Source of the DNA: an uncultured Xylophilus sp. | Lineage (GTDB): Bacteria > Pseudomonadota > Gammaproteobacteria > Burkholderiales > Burkholderiaceae_C | Assembly (NCBI GenBank): GCA_913776965.1 | Contig: CAJYQL010000028.1 | Location: 1 to 36,325 of the forward strand | DNA length: 36,325 nt | Direction: 5' to 3' | Part shown: positions 1 through 8,072 of the stretch, one piece after another | Layout: the number at the start of each line of letters is the position of its first letter | Position numbering within the stretch: the stretch's first letter is position 1 | Translations under genes and position numbers: made by a program | Notes under the pieces: model-generated | The model's database searches: none | Seen by the model: the letters and a program-made list of their open reading frames with translations, nothing else | Told to the model about the DNA's origin: nothing

Positions 1-75
1 ATCGCCGCCGGCAGCACGATGGTGCGGGTCGGGACAGCGGTCTTCGGCGGCCGCAGCTACGCGCCGGCCGGCTGA
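1..75 (+). CDS. yggS: YggS/PROSC-family pyridoxal phosphate homeostasis protein (C-terminal end only)
   Basis: Only the last 24 codons and the TGA stop are present; the gene starts left of the window. The visible tail contains GSTMVRVGTAVFGGR, which matches the closing strand of the YggS/PROSC TIM barrel (usual form G.T.VRIGTAIFG.R), where the phosphate of PLP is bound. The family binds PLP and buffers its free level in the cytoplasm; it has no known catalytic activity. The stop is 13 bases from the stop of the convergent DUF3617 gene. The call rests on one short motif, so it is probable rather than certain. Confidence 0.72.
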   Translation: MAAGSTMVRVGTAVFGGRSYAPAG

Positions 76-88
76 GCCGTTCCAGCGG

Positions 89-631
89 TCAGGGCGACCG
101 CACCGATCCGCCGGTGCATTCGGGACCCAGCCAGCGGCCGCTGGCGTTGTGCGCATTGGCGTCGGTCGTGCCCTGCGCGCCGTGGCTGGACTGCATGCGC
201 AGCGTGTAGGCCTCGGGGCTGGCGAAGGTGTAGGCACCCTCCCCGCTCGACGGCGGCTGGGTACAGACGTACCGCAGATGCTGGCTGTTGCCGACGCGCG
301 GCAGCACCTGCGCGGTGCAGCGGTCGCCGACGGTGGTCGGCAGGGCGTTGCGGGCGATCATGTCGCGGGTGATGCAGACCCGGCGGGTGCTGGTGCCGTC
401 GGGGCCAAGCCGGCTCTGCCGCTCCAGCTGCGCTTCGGCCTGCCGGCGCTGGGCTGCCGGCATCGACGCCATGCGGCGCTGCAGCTCCGCCATCGCGTGG
501 CCGACCGTACCGCCGGCGGGCACCGTCGTCACCTCCCACAGGCCGGGCCGCATCGTCTGCGCACCGGCGGCGGAAGCAGCGCTGGAGAGAACTGCGGCCA
601 CGAAAAACGGCAGGAAGCGGACGGGCAGCAT
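89..631 (-). CDS. DUF3617 family periplasmic protein
   Basis: A 180-residue protein. I chose the ATG at 631 because GGAG lies about 7 bases upstream and because a clear Sec signal peptide follows: positive N-terminus, hydrophobic stretch, and a cleavage site after SAAGA near residue 24. The mature part opens with MRPGLWEVTT, the hallmark of DUF3617 (W-E-hydrophobic-T), then a helical linker rich in Q, R and A (about residues 45-75). Cysteines at the VCIT, DRCTA, YVCTQ and ECTGG positions probably form disulfides. Function is unknown for this family. It is last in a minus-strand series after arginase, but a 119-base gap makes separate transcription possible. Confidence 0.85.
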   Translation of the reverse strand: MLPVRFLPFFVAAVLSSAASAAGAQTMRPGLWEVTTVPAGGTVGHAMAELQRRMASMPAAQRRQAEAQLERQSRLGPDGTSTRRVCITRDMIARNALPTTVGDRCTAQVLPRVGNSQHLRYVCTQPPSSGEGAYTFASPEAYTLRMQSSHGAQGTTDANAHNASGRWLGPECTGGSVRSP

Positions 632-750
632 CGACGATCTCCGGCGGGGACGGGCGGCCATGGTAGCGCCGACCTGCCGTGCACCCGTCCCGCAGTGCAT
701 ACGTGGCGCGGATCGCACGGACGCCGCAGGCGCGGAACGGTCGGGGCGCG

Positions 751-1680
751 TTATCGCCGCACCAGCGTCGCCTGGCCGAACAGGCTGGCGACCAGCTCCA
801 CCGCGACTTCCGCGGTCCGGTTGCGCACGTCGAGCGCCGGGTTGACCTCCACCACGTCGAGCGAGCCGAGCCGGCCGCTGTCGGCGATCATTTCCATGCA
901 GAGCTGCATCTCGCGGTAGGTCGGGCCGCCGCGCACTGCGGTGCCGACCCCCGGCGCGTCGGCCGGATCGAGGCAGTCCACGTCGAAACTCACATGCAGA
1001 TGCGTACGGTCGTCCAGGTCGATCAGCGCCTCGGTGATCGCGGCGCGCATGCCGTGCTCGTCGATGAAGCGCATGTCGAACGCCGACAGGCCCAGCTGGC
1101 GGATCGCCTGCTTCTCTTGTGCATCGACGCTGCGCAGGCCGACGAAGTCGATCGCGTCCGGCGCCAGCGCCGCCGGCGCGCCGCTCCAGCCGGTCAGCGC
1201 CGCCGGGCCGTGGCCGAGCAGGCACGAGACCGGCATGCCGTGCAGGTTGCCGCTCGGGCTGGAGGCCGGCACATTGACGTCGGCATGCGCGTCGAGCCAC
1301 AGCACCCGCAGCGGCCGGCCGTGCGCGCGGCAATGGGCCGCCACCGCGCTGATCGAGCCGACCGCCAGGCAGTGGTCGCCGCCCATCAGCAGCGGCCTTG
1401 CGCCGTCGGCGAGCGCGGCCACCACCGCGTCGAACACCGCCCGGTTCCAGGCCACCACGCCGTCGAGGTGGCGCAGGCCGCCGACCGGCACGTCCCACGG
1501 CGTGGGCGGTCCGGCGAGGTTGCCGGCGTCGGTCACCGACAGGCCGAGCGCCTTCAGCGTCTCGGTAAGGCCCGCCACCCGCAGCGCGTCCGGACCCATG
1601 CCGCAGCCGCGCACGCCGGCGCCGATGTCGGTCGGGGCGCCGATCAGGCGGAGGCGGTCGGGCGGGACGAAGGCGGTCAT
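751..1680 (-). CDS. rocF: Arginase
   Basis: A 309-residue ureohydrolase that converts L-arginine to L-ornithine and urea in the cytoplasm. The dinuclear manganese ligands are all present in the expected order: H103 in GGDH, D130/H132/D134 in DAHAD, and D233/D235 in SFDVDCLDP. The arginase-specific SGNLHGMP segment (about 143-150) and the late EVNPALD motif favour arginase over agmatinase or formimidoylglutamase. The motif reads GGDHCLA and VDCLD where Ser and Gly are usual; neither change touches a metal ligand. It starts at an ATG 46 bases after the end of lrgB on the same strand, so it may be the distal gene of the glcD-lrgAB transcript. Confidence 0.93.
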   Translation of the reverse strand: MTAFVPPDRLRLIGAPTDIGAGVRGCGMGPDALRVAGLTETLKALGLSVTDAGNLAGPPTPWDVPVGGLRHLDGVVAWNRAVFDAVVAALADGARPLLMGGDHCLAVGSISAVAAHCRAHGRPLRVLWLDAHADVNVPASSPSGNLHGMPVSCLLGHGPAALTGWSGAPAALAPDAIDFVGLRSVDAQEKQAIRQLGLSAFDMRFIDEHGMRAAITEALIDLDDRTHLHVSFDVDCLDPADAPGVGTAVRGGPTYREMQLCMEMIADSGRLGSLDVVEVNPALDVRNRTAEVAVELVASLFGQATLVRR

Positions 1681-1726
1681 GGCGGACGGTCGGTGGCGGG
1701 CGGTCAATGGTCCGCCGCCGCGGGCC

Positions 1727-2458
1727 TCAGCCGGTAACAAGCCGGAACGCCAGCGGCACCAGCAGCGCCGCCAGCACCACCTGCAGGCCCAGCGCCAGGC
1801 CCGCGTAGGCACCGGCGTCCGGATCGACCTGCAGCGCGCGCGCTGCGCCGATGCCGTGCGCCGCGGTGCCGAGCGCGAACCCGCGCGCCGCCCATCCATC
1901 GGCATCGGTCGGGATGCGCAGCAGCGCGAACAGCGCCTTGCCGCTCAGCGCCCCGACCAGTCCGGTCAGCACCGCGAACACCGCCGCCAGGGCCGGCACG
2001 CCGCCGATCGCCTGGGCGATGCCCATCGCCACCGGCGCAGTAACCGACTTGGGCACCAGCGACAGCACGACCGCGCGCGGCAGGCCGACGGCCCAGGCCA
2101 GCGCCACCGCGCTCGCGCCGGCCGCCAGGCCGCCGGCGAGCGCTGCCAGCAGCAGCCGGCCCCAGCGCGCCCGCAGCGCCGCCCGGCGCTGCCACATCGG
2201 CCAGGCGAGGGCGACCACCGCCGGCCCGAGCAGGAAATGGATGAACTGCGCGCCGGCGAAATAGTTCGGGTACGGCACGCCCGATGCCAGCAGGCCCCCG
2301 GCCAGCGCCAGCACGCTCCACAGCACCGGGTTGGCCCACACCGCCTGACCCGACCGCGCGTAGAGCGCCTGGGCCAGCAGGTACACCACCAGCGTCGCCG
2401 TCAGCCCGAACAGCGGCGACGACGACAGGTAGACCCAGAGTTCGACGAAGTCAGGCAC
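1727..2458 (-). CDS. lrgB: LrgB/CidB family membrane protein
   Basis: A 243-residue inner membrane protein with about 6-8 hydrophobic helices over its length. Family signatures are clear: YFAGAQFIHFLLGPAVVALA (about 64-83), PKSVTAPVAMGI (about 136-147) and RGFALGTAAHGIGAARA near 190. LrgB/CidB were first described as holin-like modulators of murein hydrolase activity, but homologues (plant PLGG1, Bacillus PftAB) transport glycolate/glycerate or pyruvate. Its first 8 bases overlap the end of lrgA, so the two are translationally coupled. Being just downstream of glcD favours a carboxylate-transport role here; that is inference. Confidence 0.9.
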   Translation of the reverse strand: MPDFVELWVYLSSSPLFGLTATLVVYLLAQALYARSGQAVWANPVLWSVLALAGGLLASGVPYPNYFAGAQFIHFLLGPAVVALAWPMWQRRAALRARWGRLLLAALAGGLAAGASAVALAWAVGLPRAVVLSLVPKSVTAPVAMGIAQAIGGVPALAAVFAVLTGLVGALSGKALFALLRIPTDADGWAARGFALGTAAHGIGAARALQVDPDAGAYAGLALGLQVVLAALLVPLAFRLVTG

Positions 2459-2840
2459 CGCGCCCCTCCCCGTCCACTGGCGGCCGTGGCGGCTTTTCCG
2501 CCGGCCGGTCGCGCAGCGCGTGCAGCACGCCGACCGTCACTGCGAGACCGACCCAGGTCGACAACACGACGACCGCCAGGATGCGAGCGCCATAGCTCTG
2601 CAGCAACGACAGGTGCGTCATCACGCCCACGCCCACCGGCACGAACAGCAGCGACAGATGCGACAGCAGGAAGTCCGCACAGGCCGCGACGGTACCGCGC
2701 ACCGCCGGATGGAACAGGCCACCGAACAGCAGCAGCATGCCGAGCACCGGGCCGGGCAGCGGCAGGGCGAGTGCGTGCGACAGCGCCTCGCCGACCGACT
2801 GGAACACCAGCAGCCAGGCCAGTCCGCGCAGCGGCGCCAT
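2451..2840 (-). CDS. lrgA: LrgA/CidA family membrane protein
   Basis: A 129-residue protein with four predicted transmembrane helices, the usual size for CidA/LrgA. Recognisable parts are LPLPGPVLGMLLLF (about 26-40), a conserved loop and helix preceding the third span, and SLLFVPVGVGVMTH (about 67-80). It works as partner of LrgB, either as a holin-like pair or as a two-component carboxylate transporter as in PftAB. The ATG at 2840 lies 17 bases after the glcD stop, and the 3' end overlaps lrgB by 8 bases, so glcD-lrgA-lrgB form one unit. The C-terminal 20 residues are charged and proline-rich and probably cytoplasmic. Confidence 0.87.
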   Translation of the reverse strand: MAPLRGLAWLLVFQSVGEALSHALALPLPGPVLGMLLLFGGLFHPAVRGTVAACADFLLSHLSLLFVPVGVGVMTHLSLLQSYGARILAVVVLSTWVGLAVTVGVLHALRDRPAEKPPRPPVDGEGRGA

Positions 2841-2857
2841 CGCAGCCGTCCCCTGGC

Positions 2858-4360
2858 CTAGAAACGCGGCAGGTCCGGATGCGCGATCCGGCCGCCGCGC
2901 ACCAGCATCTTTCCGTACTCGGCGCAGCGCTGCAGCGTCGGCACCACCTTGCCCGGGTTGAGCAGGCCCCGGGTGTCGAACGCATGCTTCACGCCGAACA
3001 TCTGGGCGTTCTCCTCCGGCGAGAACTGCACGCACATGCTGTTGAGCTTCTCGACGCCCACGCCGTGCTCGCCGGTCACGGTGCCGCCCATCGCGACGCT
3101 GGTCTCCAGGATGTCGGCGCCGAACAGCTCGCAGCGGTGCAGCTGGTCGGGGTCGTTCGCATCGAACAGGATCAGCGGATGCAGGTTGCCGTCGCCGGCA
3201 TGGAACACGTTCGCGCAGCGCAGGCCATACTTCCGCTCCATCGCCTGGATCGCGATCAGGATGTCGGCCAGCCGCTTGCGGGGAATGGTCGAGTCCATGC
3301 ACATGTAGTCGGGGCTGATCCGGCCCGAGGCGGGGAACGCATTCTTGCGGCCGCTCCAGAACCGCAGCCGCTCGGCCTCGTCCTGGCTCACGGTGATCGC
3401 GGTGGCGCCGCAGTCGCGCAGCACCGCGGACATGCGGCCGATCTCCTCCTCCACCTCCTCGGGCGTGCCGTCGGATTCGCAGAGCAGGATCGCCTCGGCG
3501 CTCAGGTCGTAGCCGGCGTGCACGAAGTCCTCGACCGCGGCGGTCATCGGCTTGTCCATCATCTCGAGGCCGGCCGGGATGATGCCGGCGGCGATCACCG
3601 CGGCCACCGCGTCGCCGGCCTTCTGCAGGTCGTCGAAGCTGGCCATGATGCAGCGCGCGAGCTGAGGCTTGGGCACCAGGCGCACCGTCACCTCGGTGGT
3701 GACGGCGAGCATGCCCTCGCTGCCGACCAGAACCGCCAGCAGGTCCAGGCCGGCGGCGTCGAGCGCCTCGCTGCCGAACTCGACCGGTTCGCCCTCGGCG
3801 GTGAAGCCGCGCACCCGCAGCACGGTGTGCACCGTCAGGCCGTATTTCAGGCAGTGCACACCGCCCGAGTTCTCGGCCACGTTGCCGCCGATGGTGCAGG
3901 CGATCTGGCTCGACGGGTCGGGCGCGTAGTACAGGCCGTAGGGCGCGGCCGCCTCGCTGATCGCGAGGTTGCGCACGCCGCACTGCACGACGGCAGTGCG
4001 CGCCAGCGGATCGACTTTCAGGATGCGGTTGAAGCGCGCCAGCGACAGCGTCACGCCGTGTGCGTGCGGCATCGCGCCGCCCGACAGGCCGGTGCCCGCG
4101 CCGCGGGCGACCACCGGCACGCCGAGCCGGTGGCAGGTGCGCAGCACCGCCTGCACCTGCGCCTCGGTCTCGGGCAGGGCGACGCACATCGGCCGCTGAC
4201 GGTAGGCGGTCAGGCCGTCGCATTCGTAGGGCGTCGTGTCTTCCGGCGTCCACAGGATCGAATGCTCAGGCAAATCAGCCTGCAGCGCCCGCACCACCTG
4301 CGTCTGCAGCTCACTTTTCGATAGCGCGGGCGCGGGAGTGTCGGCGAGGGCGTGGGTCAT
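2858..4360 (-). CDS. glcD: FAD-linked oxidase, GlcD-type (glycolate/D-lactate dehydrogenase subunit)
   Basis: A 500-residue flavoprotein of the vanillyl-alcohol-oxidase fold. The N-terminal half is the FAD_binding_4 domain: PVVARGAGTGLSGG (near residue 85), CTIGGNVAENSGG (near 160) and LVGSEGMLAV (near 215). The C-terminal half is FAD-oxidase_C with NVFHAGDGNLHPLILFD and GTVTGEHGVGVEK, which carry substrate and metal-binding His residues. GlcD oxidises glycolate or a related 2-hydroxyacid and normally works with GlcE and GlcF; neither is in the window, so they are elsewhere or this is a single-subunit homologue acting on another 2-hydroxyacid. It is followed at 17 bases by lrgA and preceded at 88 bases by a same-strand LysR gene. 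Confidence 0.9.
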   Translation of the reverse strand: MTHALADTPAPALSKSELQTQVVRALQADLPEHSILWTPEDTTPYECDGLTAYRQRPMCVALPETEAQVQAVLRTCHRLGVPVVARGAGTGLSGGAMPHAHGVTLSLARFNRILKVDPLARTAVVQCGVRNLAISEAAAPYGLYYAPDPSSQIACTIGGNVAENSGGVHCLKYGLTVHTVLRVRGFTAEGEPVEFGSEALDAAGLDLLAVLVGSEGMLAVTTEVTVRLVPKPQLARCIMASFDDLQKAGDAVAAVIAAGIIPAGLEMMDKPMTAAVEDFVHAGYDLSAEAILLCESDGTPEEVEEEIGRMSAVLRDCGATAITVSQDEAERLRFWSGRKNAFPASGRISPDYMCMDSTIPRKRLADILIAIQAMERKYGLRCANVFHAGDGNLHPLILFDANDPDQLHRCELFGADILETSVAMGGTVTGEHGVGVEKLNSMCVQFSPEENAQMFGVKHAFDTRGLLNPGKVVPTLQRCAEYGKMLVRGGRIAHPDLPRF

Positions 4361-4448
4361 GGGCGGATTGTCGCCAAGCCCCGCGCAGCGCGGCGTGAAA
4401 TTTGTGCAGCCCGCGGCGCCGAAAGCTTCGCGCGCCCGGCCTCGGCGG

Positions 4449-5360
4449 TCACGCGGCTGCGACGAGGCTGAACACCCCCGCGTCCGCCAGGCGAGCCGCC
4501 TCGGCATGCACCAGGTCGGCGACCACCGCGGTCGCGGAGGCGTCGGCGCGCTCGACACGGGTCGCCAGCACCAGCATGCGATGCAGTTGGGCGCCAGCGA
4601 TGGCCGACAGCCGGGCGCCGCTGCCGCGCGGCGCCTGGAACACCGACACCGGCATCACCGTGGCCCGTCGGCCCTGCAGCACCAGTTCGCGGATCGCATC
4701 GACCGAGTCGATCTCGGCTTCGACCTGCAGCCGGCCGCCGAGCGGTGCGAGCGCCCGCTCGACGATGCCACGGTGCAGGCCGGTCATCAGCAGCGGCACC
4801 CGGGCCAGCTCCGCCAGCGTCACCGTGGCCGGCAGCCCCCGCGCGGCCGGCGTGACCAGCACGAAGGGCTCGGCCAGCAGCGGCTGCAGCGCCAGGCCGC
4901 GCTGCGGCGGCGGATTGGTCGCGACCGCCATGTCGATGCGGCCCCGCTCCAGTCCCTCCAGCAGCTGCGGTGTGAACGCCTCGCGCACCACCAGCCGCAC
5001 GCCGGCCAGGCTGCGGTGGCAGCGCTCGAACACGCCGGGCAGCAGCACCGGCGCGAGCGTCGGCGAGACGCCGAGCACCACCGTCGCCTCGGTGGCGATG
5101 TCGCGGCTGCCCGCGAGGTGCTGGCGCACCCGCGACGCCTCGGCGAGCATGCGCCGCGCCGACGCATAGAGCGTTGCGCCGTCCTGCGTCAGCCGCACGC
5201 CGCGCGGTCCGCGCTGCAGCAGTGCCACGCCGAGCTCCGCCTCCAGGTCGCGCATCTGCCGGGTGAGCGCCGGCTGCGCGATCGCGACCGCGGCGGCCGC
5301 GGCGGTGAAGCTGCCGGCGTCGGCGATCGCGACGAAGTAGCCGAGGGTGCGCAGGTTCAT
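4449..5360 (-). CDS. LysR-family transcriptional regulator, divergent from the ldh operon
   Basis: A 303-residue regulator. The ATG at 5360 is preferred over the upstream in-frame ATGs because MNLRTLGYF is the canonical LysR beginning; a longer start would add a cysteine-rich tail lying over the operator region. The winged helix-turn-helix spans about residues 3-60 (SFTAAAAAVAIAQPALTRQM, then LEAELGVALLQR), followed by the linker helix and a periplasmic-binding-protein-like inducer domain (about 90-290). The N-terminus is close to the Nac/Cbl-like branch. It is divergent from the Ldh-Bug-cupin operon and codirectional with glcD, so it may control both. The inducer is unknown. Confidence 0.92.
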   Translation of the reverse strand: MNLRTLGYFVAIADAGSFTAAAAAVAIAQPALTRQMRDLEAELGVALLQRGPRGVRLTQDGATLYASARRMLAEASRVRQHLAGSRDIATEATVVLGVSPTLAPVLLPGVFERCHRSLAGVRLVVREAFTPQLLEGLERGRIDMAVATNPPPQRGLALQPLLAEPFVLVTPAARGLPATVTLAELARVPLLMTGLHRGIVERALAPLGGRLQVEAEIDSVDAIRELVLQGRRATVMPVSVFQAPRGSGARLSAIAGAQLHRMLVLATRVERADASATAVVADLVHAEAARLADAGVFSLVAAA

Positions 5361-5387
5361 CGCCGCGCAACGGAATTCACACCGCAT

Positions 5388-5408
5388 GCCATAGCAGCAT
5401 GATATGGC
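5388..5408. promoter_or_regulatory. Palindromic LysR-type operator (recognition site)
   Basis: GCCATA, nine bases, TATGGC form a perfect interrupted palindrome between the divergent LysR gene and the ldh operon. It contains ATA-N9-TAT, close to the LysR box shape. Its centre (5398) is about 64 bases before the start site predicted from the promoter at 5426-5455, the classical position for an LTTR recognition site. Seen: the palindrome and spacing. Inferred: that this LysR protein binds it. Confidence 0.55.
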
Positions 5409-5425
5409 TGCGCGCGCAAACGGCA

Positions 5426-5455
5426 TTGGACGCTCCTGCAGCGGCTTCCTAGACT
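5426..5455 (+). promoter_or_regulatory. Predicted sigma-70 promoter of the ldh operon
   Basis: TTGGAC (5426-5431) and TAGACT (5450-5455) are separated by 18 bases, giving a predicted start near 5462 and an untranslated leader of about 18 bases before the ATG at 5480. The -35 is imperfect, as expected for an activator-dependent promoter. Confidence 0.45.
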
Positions 5456-5479
5456 GAGGTGGTCCCCTTCCCTGCCGCC

Positions 5480-6574
5480 ATGACGACCACGCATTCCGCC
5501 CCGCCCGCCTCCCCGTCCCCCACCCGTACCGTGCCGAGCGGGCAGCTGCGGGATTTCACCGCCCGCGCCTTTGTCCGCGTCGGCCTGCCGCAAACCGATG
5601 CAGACACGATCGCCGACCTGATGGCGCAGGCCGACCTGCAGGGCTCCGACGGCCACGGCATCATCCGGCTGCCGCAGTATGTGCAGCGGATCGAGGCCGG
5701 CGGCATCGCGCTGCGGCCGGACATCCGGATCGTCGAGGAACGCGCCGCCACCGCAGTGGTCGATGGCGGCAACGGCATGGGCCACCTGGTGGTGTCGCGC
5801 GCGGTGGAGATCGCGATCGAGAAGGCGCGGACTGCCGGCGTCGCCTGGGTCGGCACCCGCGCCAGCAACCATGCCGGACCGGCATCGCTCTACGCCCGCA
5901 TGCCGGTGGCGCACGACATGATCGGCCTCTACTTCGCGGTCGGCAACGCCAACCACCTGCCGCCCTGGGGCGGCATGGAGATGCTGCTGTCGACCAACCC
6001 GATCGCCGCCGGTATCCCGGCCGGCGACGAGCCGCCGATCGTGCTCGACATGGCGACCACCGTCGCCGCCTACGGCAAGGTGAAAGCCAAGGCCAAGCGC
6101 GGCGAGCCGATGCCCGAGGGCTGGATGATCGACCGCCAGGGCCGGCCGCTGACCGACCCGCACCGCGCGCACGAGGGCTTCCTGCTGCCGATCGGCGGCC
6201 ACAAGGGCTACGGCCTGGCGCTGATCGTCGGGCTCCTGGCGGGCACGCTGCAGGGCGCGGCGATGGGCCGCGACGTGATCGATTTCAACGCCGACCACAC
6301 GACGCCCACCAACACCGGCCAGGCGATCCTGGTGATCGACCTCGCGGCCTTCGGCGGCGCCGGACCTTTCAAGGCGGCGGTGGACCGGCTGGTGCGCGAC
6401 ATCCGCGACAGCGAACGCCTGCCGGGCGTGGAGCGCATCTGGCTGCCGGGTGAGCAGAGCCACGGCCGCCGCGCGGACTACGCCGCACACGGCGTGCCGG
6501 TGGCCGCCGGCGTGCTCGCCGACCTCGACCGGCTGGCCGCGCGCCTCGGCATCGCGCCGCTGGACGGCGGCTGA
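5480..6574 (+). CDS. Ldh-family (malate/L-lactate/sulfolactate dehydrogenase-like) NAD(P)-dependent oxidoreductase
   Basis: A 364-residue member of the Ldh_2 family, which is unrelated to classical malate dehydrogenase and interconverts 2-hydroxy and 2-oxo acids (malate, lactate, sulfolactate, ureidoglycolate, 2,3-diketogulonate). Signatures: GSDGHGIIRLPQY (about 56-68) with the catalytic-region His, ASNHAGPASLYA, STNPIAAGIPAG, IVLDMATTVAAYGKV and GGHKGYGLALI. The substrate cannot be read from sequence. I start at the ATG at 5480; a GTG at 5459 would lengthen it by seven residues and overlap the predicted transcription start. It is first in a five-gene plus-strand run and 49 bases ahead of a Bug binding protein. 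Confidence 0.92.
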   Translation: MTTTHSAPPASPSPTRTVPSGQLRDFTARAFVRVGLPQTDADTIADLMAQADLQGSDGHGIIRLPQYVQRIEAGGIALRPDIRIVEERAATAVVDGGNGMGHLVVSRAVEIAIEKARTAGVAWVGTRASNHAGPASLYARMPVAHDMIGLYFAVGNANHLPPWGGMEMLLSTNPIAAGIPAGDEPPIVLDMATTVAAYGKVKAKAKRGEPMPEGWMIDRQGRPLTDPHRAHEGFLLPIGGHKGYGLALIVGLLAGTLQGAAMGRDVIDFNADHTTPTNTGQAILVIDLAAFGGAGPFKAAVDRLVRDIRDSERLPGVERIWLPGEQSHGRRADYAAHGVPVAAGVLADLDRLAARLGIAPLDGG

Positions 6575-6623
6575 CCGGCGACCGCGGCCGGCCACCCCGA
6601 CACCAACGACAGGAGACACCCGC

Positions 6624-7595
6624 ATGACCGCCCTCGCCCGCCTCGCCACTGCCGCCTGCCTGGCTTTCGCCGCCTTCGCCGCGTCCGCCCAGGGCGCCTA
6701 CCCGACCAAGCCGATCCGCACCGTCATCCCGCTGGCGGCAGGCAGCGCGGTGGACAACGGCGCCCGCGTGCTGCTGCAGCGCATGGGGACCGAGCTCGGC
6801 CAGTCCTTCGTGCTGGAGAACATCCCTGGCTCGGCCGGCCTGATCGGTGCGGAGCGGGTCGCCAAGGCGGCACCCGACGGCTACACCATCGGCGCCTTCA
6901 ACGACAGCGTGCTGACGATGGTGCCGCACATCTATCCGAAAGCCGGCTGGGACGCCCTGACCGACTTCGTGCCGGTGTCGCTGGTCGGCACCATCGAATG
7001 GGGGCTGGTGGTGAAGCCCGAGTCGCCGTACCGCACGGTGGCCGACTTCGTGCAGGCGGCCAAGGCCCAGCCGGGCAAGCTCAACTACGGCTCGGGCGGC
7101 AACGGCAGCCCGCAGCACCTGGCGATGGCGATGTTCGCGACGCGCGCCGGCATCGACGTGACGCACGTGCCCTACAAGGGCGCGACGCCCGCCGCGATCG
7201 CGGTGGCCGGCGGCGAGGTCGATGCCGCCTTCCAGGGCCTGGGCACCGTCACCTCGCTGATCCAGGGCGGCAAGCTGCGGCTGCTGGCGGTCTCCACGCC
7301 GCAGCGGCTGCCGCAGTACCCGAACGTGCCGACGGTCGCCGAATCGGGCGTGCCGGACTTCTTCTTCAACTCCTGGTTCGCGCTCGTCGCGCCCAAGGGC
7401 ACGCCCCGGCCGGTGGTCGACCGGCTGACCGGCGCGATGCGCGTGTCGCTTGACGATCCCGAAACGCGGCGCCAGCTGACCGGCCTGGGCATCACGCTGC
7501 GCGGCACCTCGCCCGAAGAGTTCGGCCGCGCGCTACGCGACCAGTACGCGCTCTACGGCCGGGTGATCCAGAACAACGCCATCAAAGCCGACTGA
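6624..7595 (+). CDS. Bug/TctC-family periplasmic solute-binding protein (ldh operon)
   Basis: A 323-residue tripartite-tricarboxylate-transporter receptor. AGGAG stands 8 bases before the ATG. A Sec signal peptide covers residues 1-22 (cleavage ASA/QG), then YPTKPIRTVIPLAAGSAVDN opens the mature protein. Family landmarks: GSAGLIGAERVAKAAPDGYT, GKLNYGSGGNGSPQHLA, VPYKGATPA and LPQYPNVPTVAESG. These proteins capture small carboxylates, amides or amino acids, but no TctA/TctB membrane partner is encoded nearby, so transport needs a distant partner or the protein serves sensing. Its location between dehydrogenase and cupin genes suggests that it binds the substrate of this pathway. Confidence 0.92.
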   Translation: MTALARLATAACLAFAAFAASAQGAYPTKPIRTVIPLAAGSAVDNGARVLLQRMGTELGQSFVLENIPGSAGLIGAERVAKAAPDGYTIGAFNDSVLTMVPHIYPKAGWDALTDFVPVSLVGTIEWGLVVKPESPYRTVADFVQAAKAQPGKLNYGSGGNGSPQHLAMAMFATRAGIDVTHVPYKGATPAAIAVAGGEVDAAFQGLGTVTSLIQGGKLRLLAVSTPQRLPQYPNVPTVAESGVPDFFFNSWFALVAPKGTPRPVVDRLTGAMRVSLDDPETRRQLTGLGITLRGTSPEEFGRALRDQYALYGRVIQNNAIKAD

Positions 7596-7600
7596 CACCC

Positions 7601-8032
7601 ATGGACCCCCGCCCGATGCCTGCACCCGACACCGCCGCCGCAGCGGCCATCCTCCATCCCGCCGACCTGAAGGCCTACGAGCGCGGCGGCGGCGCCCGCA
7701 CCATCCCGCTGGTCTCGGCGAAGCTGGGCGCCACCGCCTTCATCAACGGCATCACCGAATTCAGCCCCGGCGCGCAGATCCCCTGGCACTTCCACAACTG
7801 CGAGGAAAGCGTGATGCTGCTGGAGGGCGACGCGCAGTTCGACATCGGCGACACCCACCACCGGCTGGTGCCGCAGGACACCACCTTCATCCCCGCCGGC
7901 GTGCCGCACCGCTTCCGCAACCTGTCGGCCACCCAGGGCATGAAGATCCTCTGGATCTACGGCCGGGTCGACGCCACCCGCACCCTGGTGGAGACCGGCG
8001 AGACGCGGGCGGTGAGCGCCGAGCACGTCTGA
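7601..8032 (+). CDS. Single-domain cupin protein
   Basis: A 143-residue protein with both cupin motifs intact. Motif 1 has G57, H63, H65, E69 and G76 with exact family spacing; motif 2 has P98, G100, H103 and N107. The three His and Glu make a full metal site, so an enzymatic role (isomerase, dioxygenase or ureidoglycolate-lyase-like) is possible as well as a binding role. It starts 5 bases after the Bug stop, so the two are certainly cotranscribed. An in-frame ATG five codons later (7616) is an alternative start; neither has a strong Shine-Dalgarno. The substrate is unknown. Confidence 0.85.
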   Translation: MDPRPMPAPDTAAAAAILHPADLKAYERGGGARTIPLVSAKLGATAFINGITEFSPGAQIPWHFHNCEESVMLLEGDAQFDIGDTHHRLVPQDTTFIPAGVPHRFRNLSATQGMKILWIYGRVDATRTLVETGETRAVSAEHV

Positions 8033-8060
8033 CGCGACAGGCGCACGCGACCGGCCTCAC

Positions 8061-8066
8061 TAAGAT
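8061..8066 (+). promoter_or_regulatory. Possible -10 hexamer just before the creatininase-family gene
   Basis: TAAGAT lies six bases before the ATG at 8073 and no Shine-Dalgarno is seen. If used, the transcript would be leaderless. There is no good -35 at 17 bases, so this is weak. Confidence 0.25.
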
Positions 8067-8072
8067 AGGCCG

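Noticed and set aside
941-4324. 1127-codon open frame on the plus strand
   Set aside because: It lies opposite arginase, lrgB, lrgA and glcD, has no domain, and is rich in Arg, His, Gln and Ala as expected for a mirror frame of GC-biased codons.
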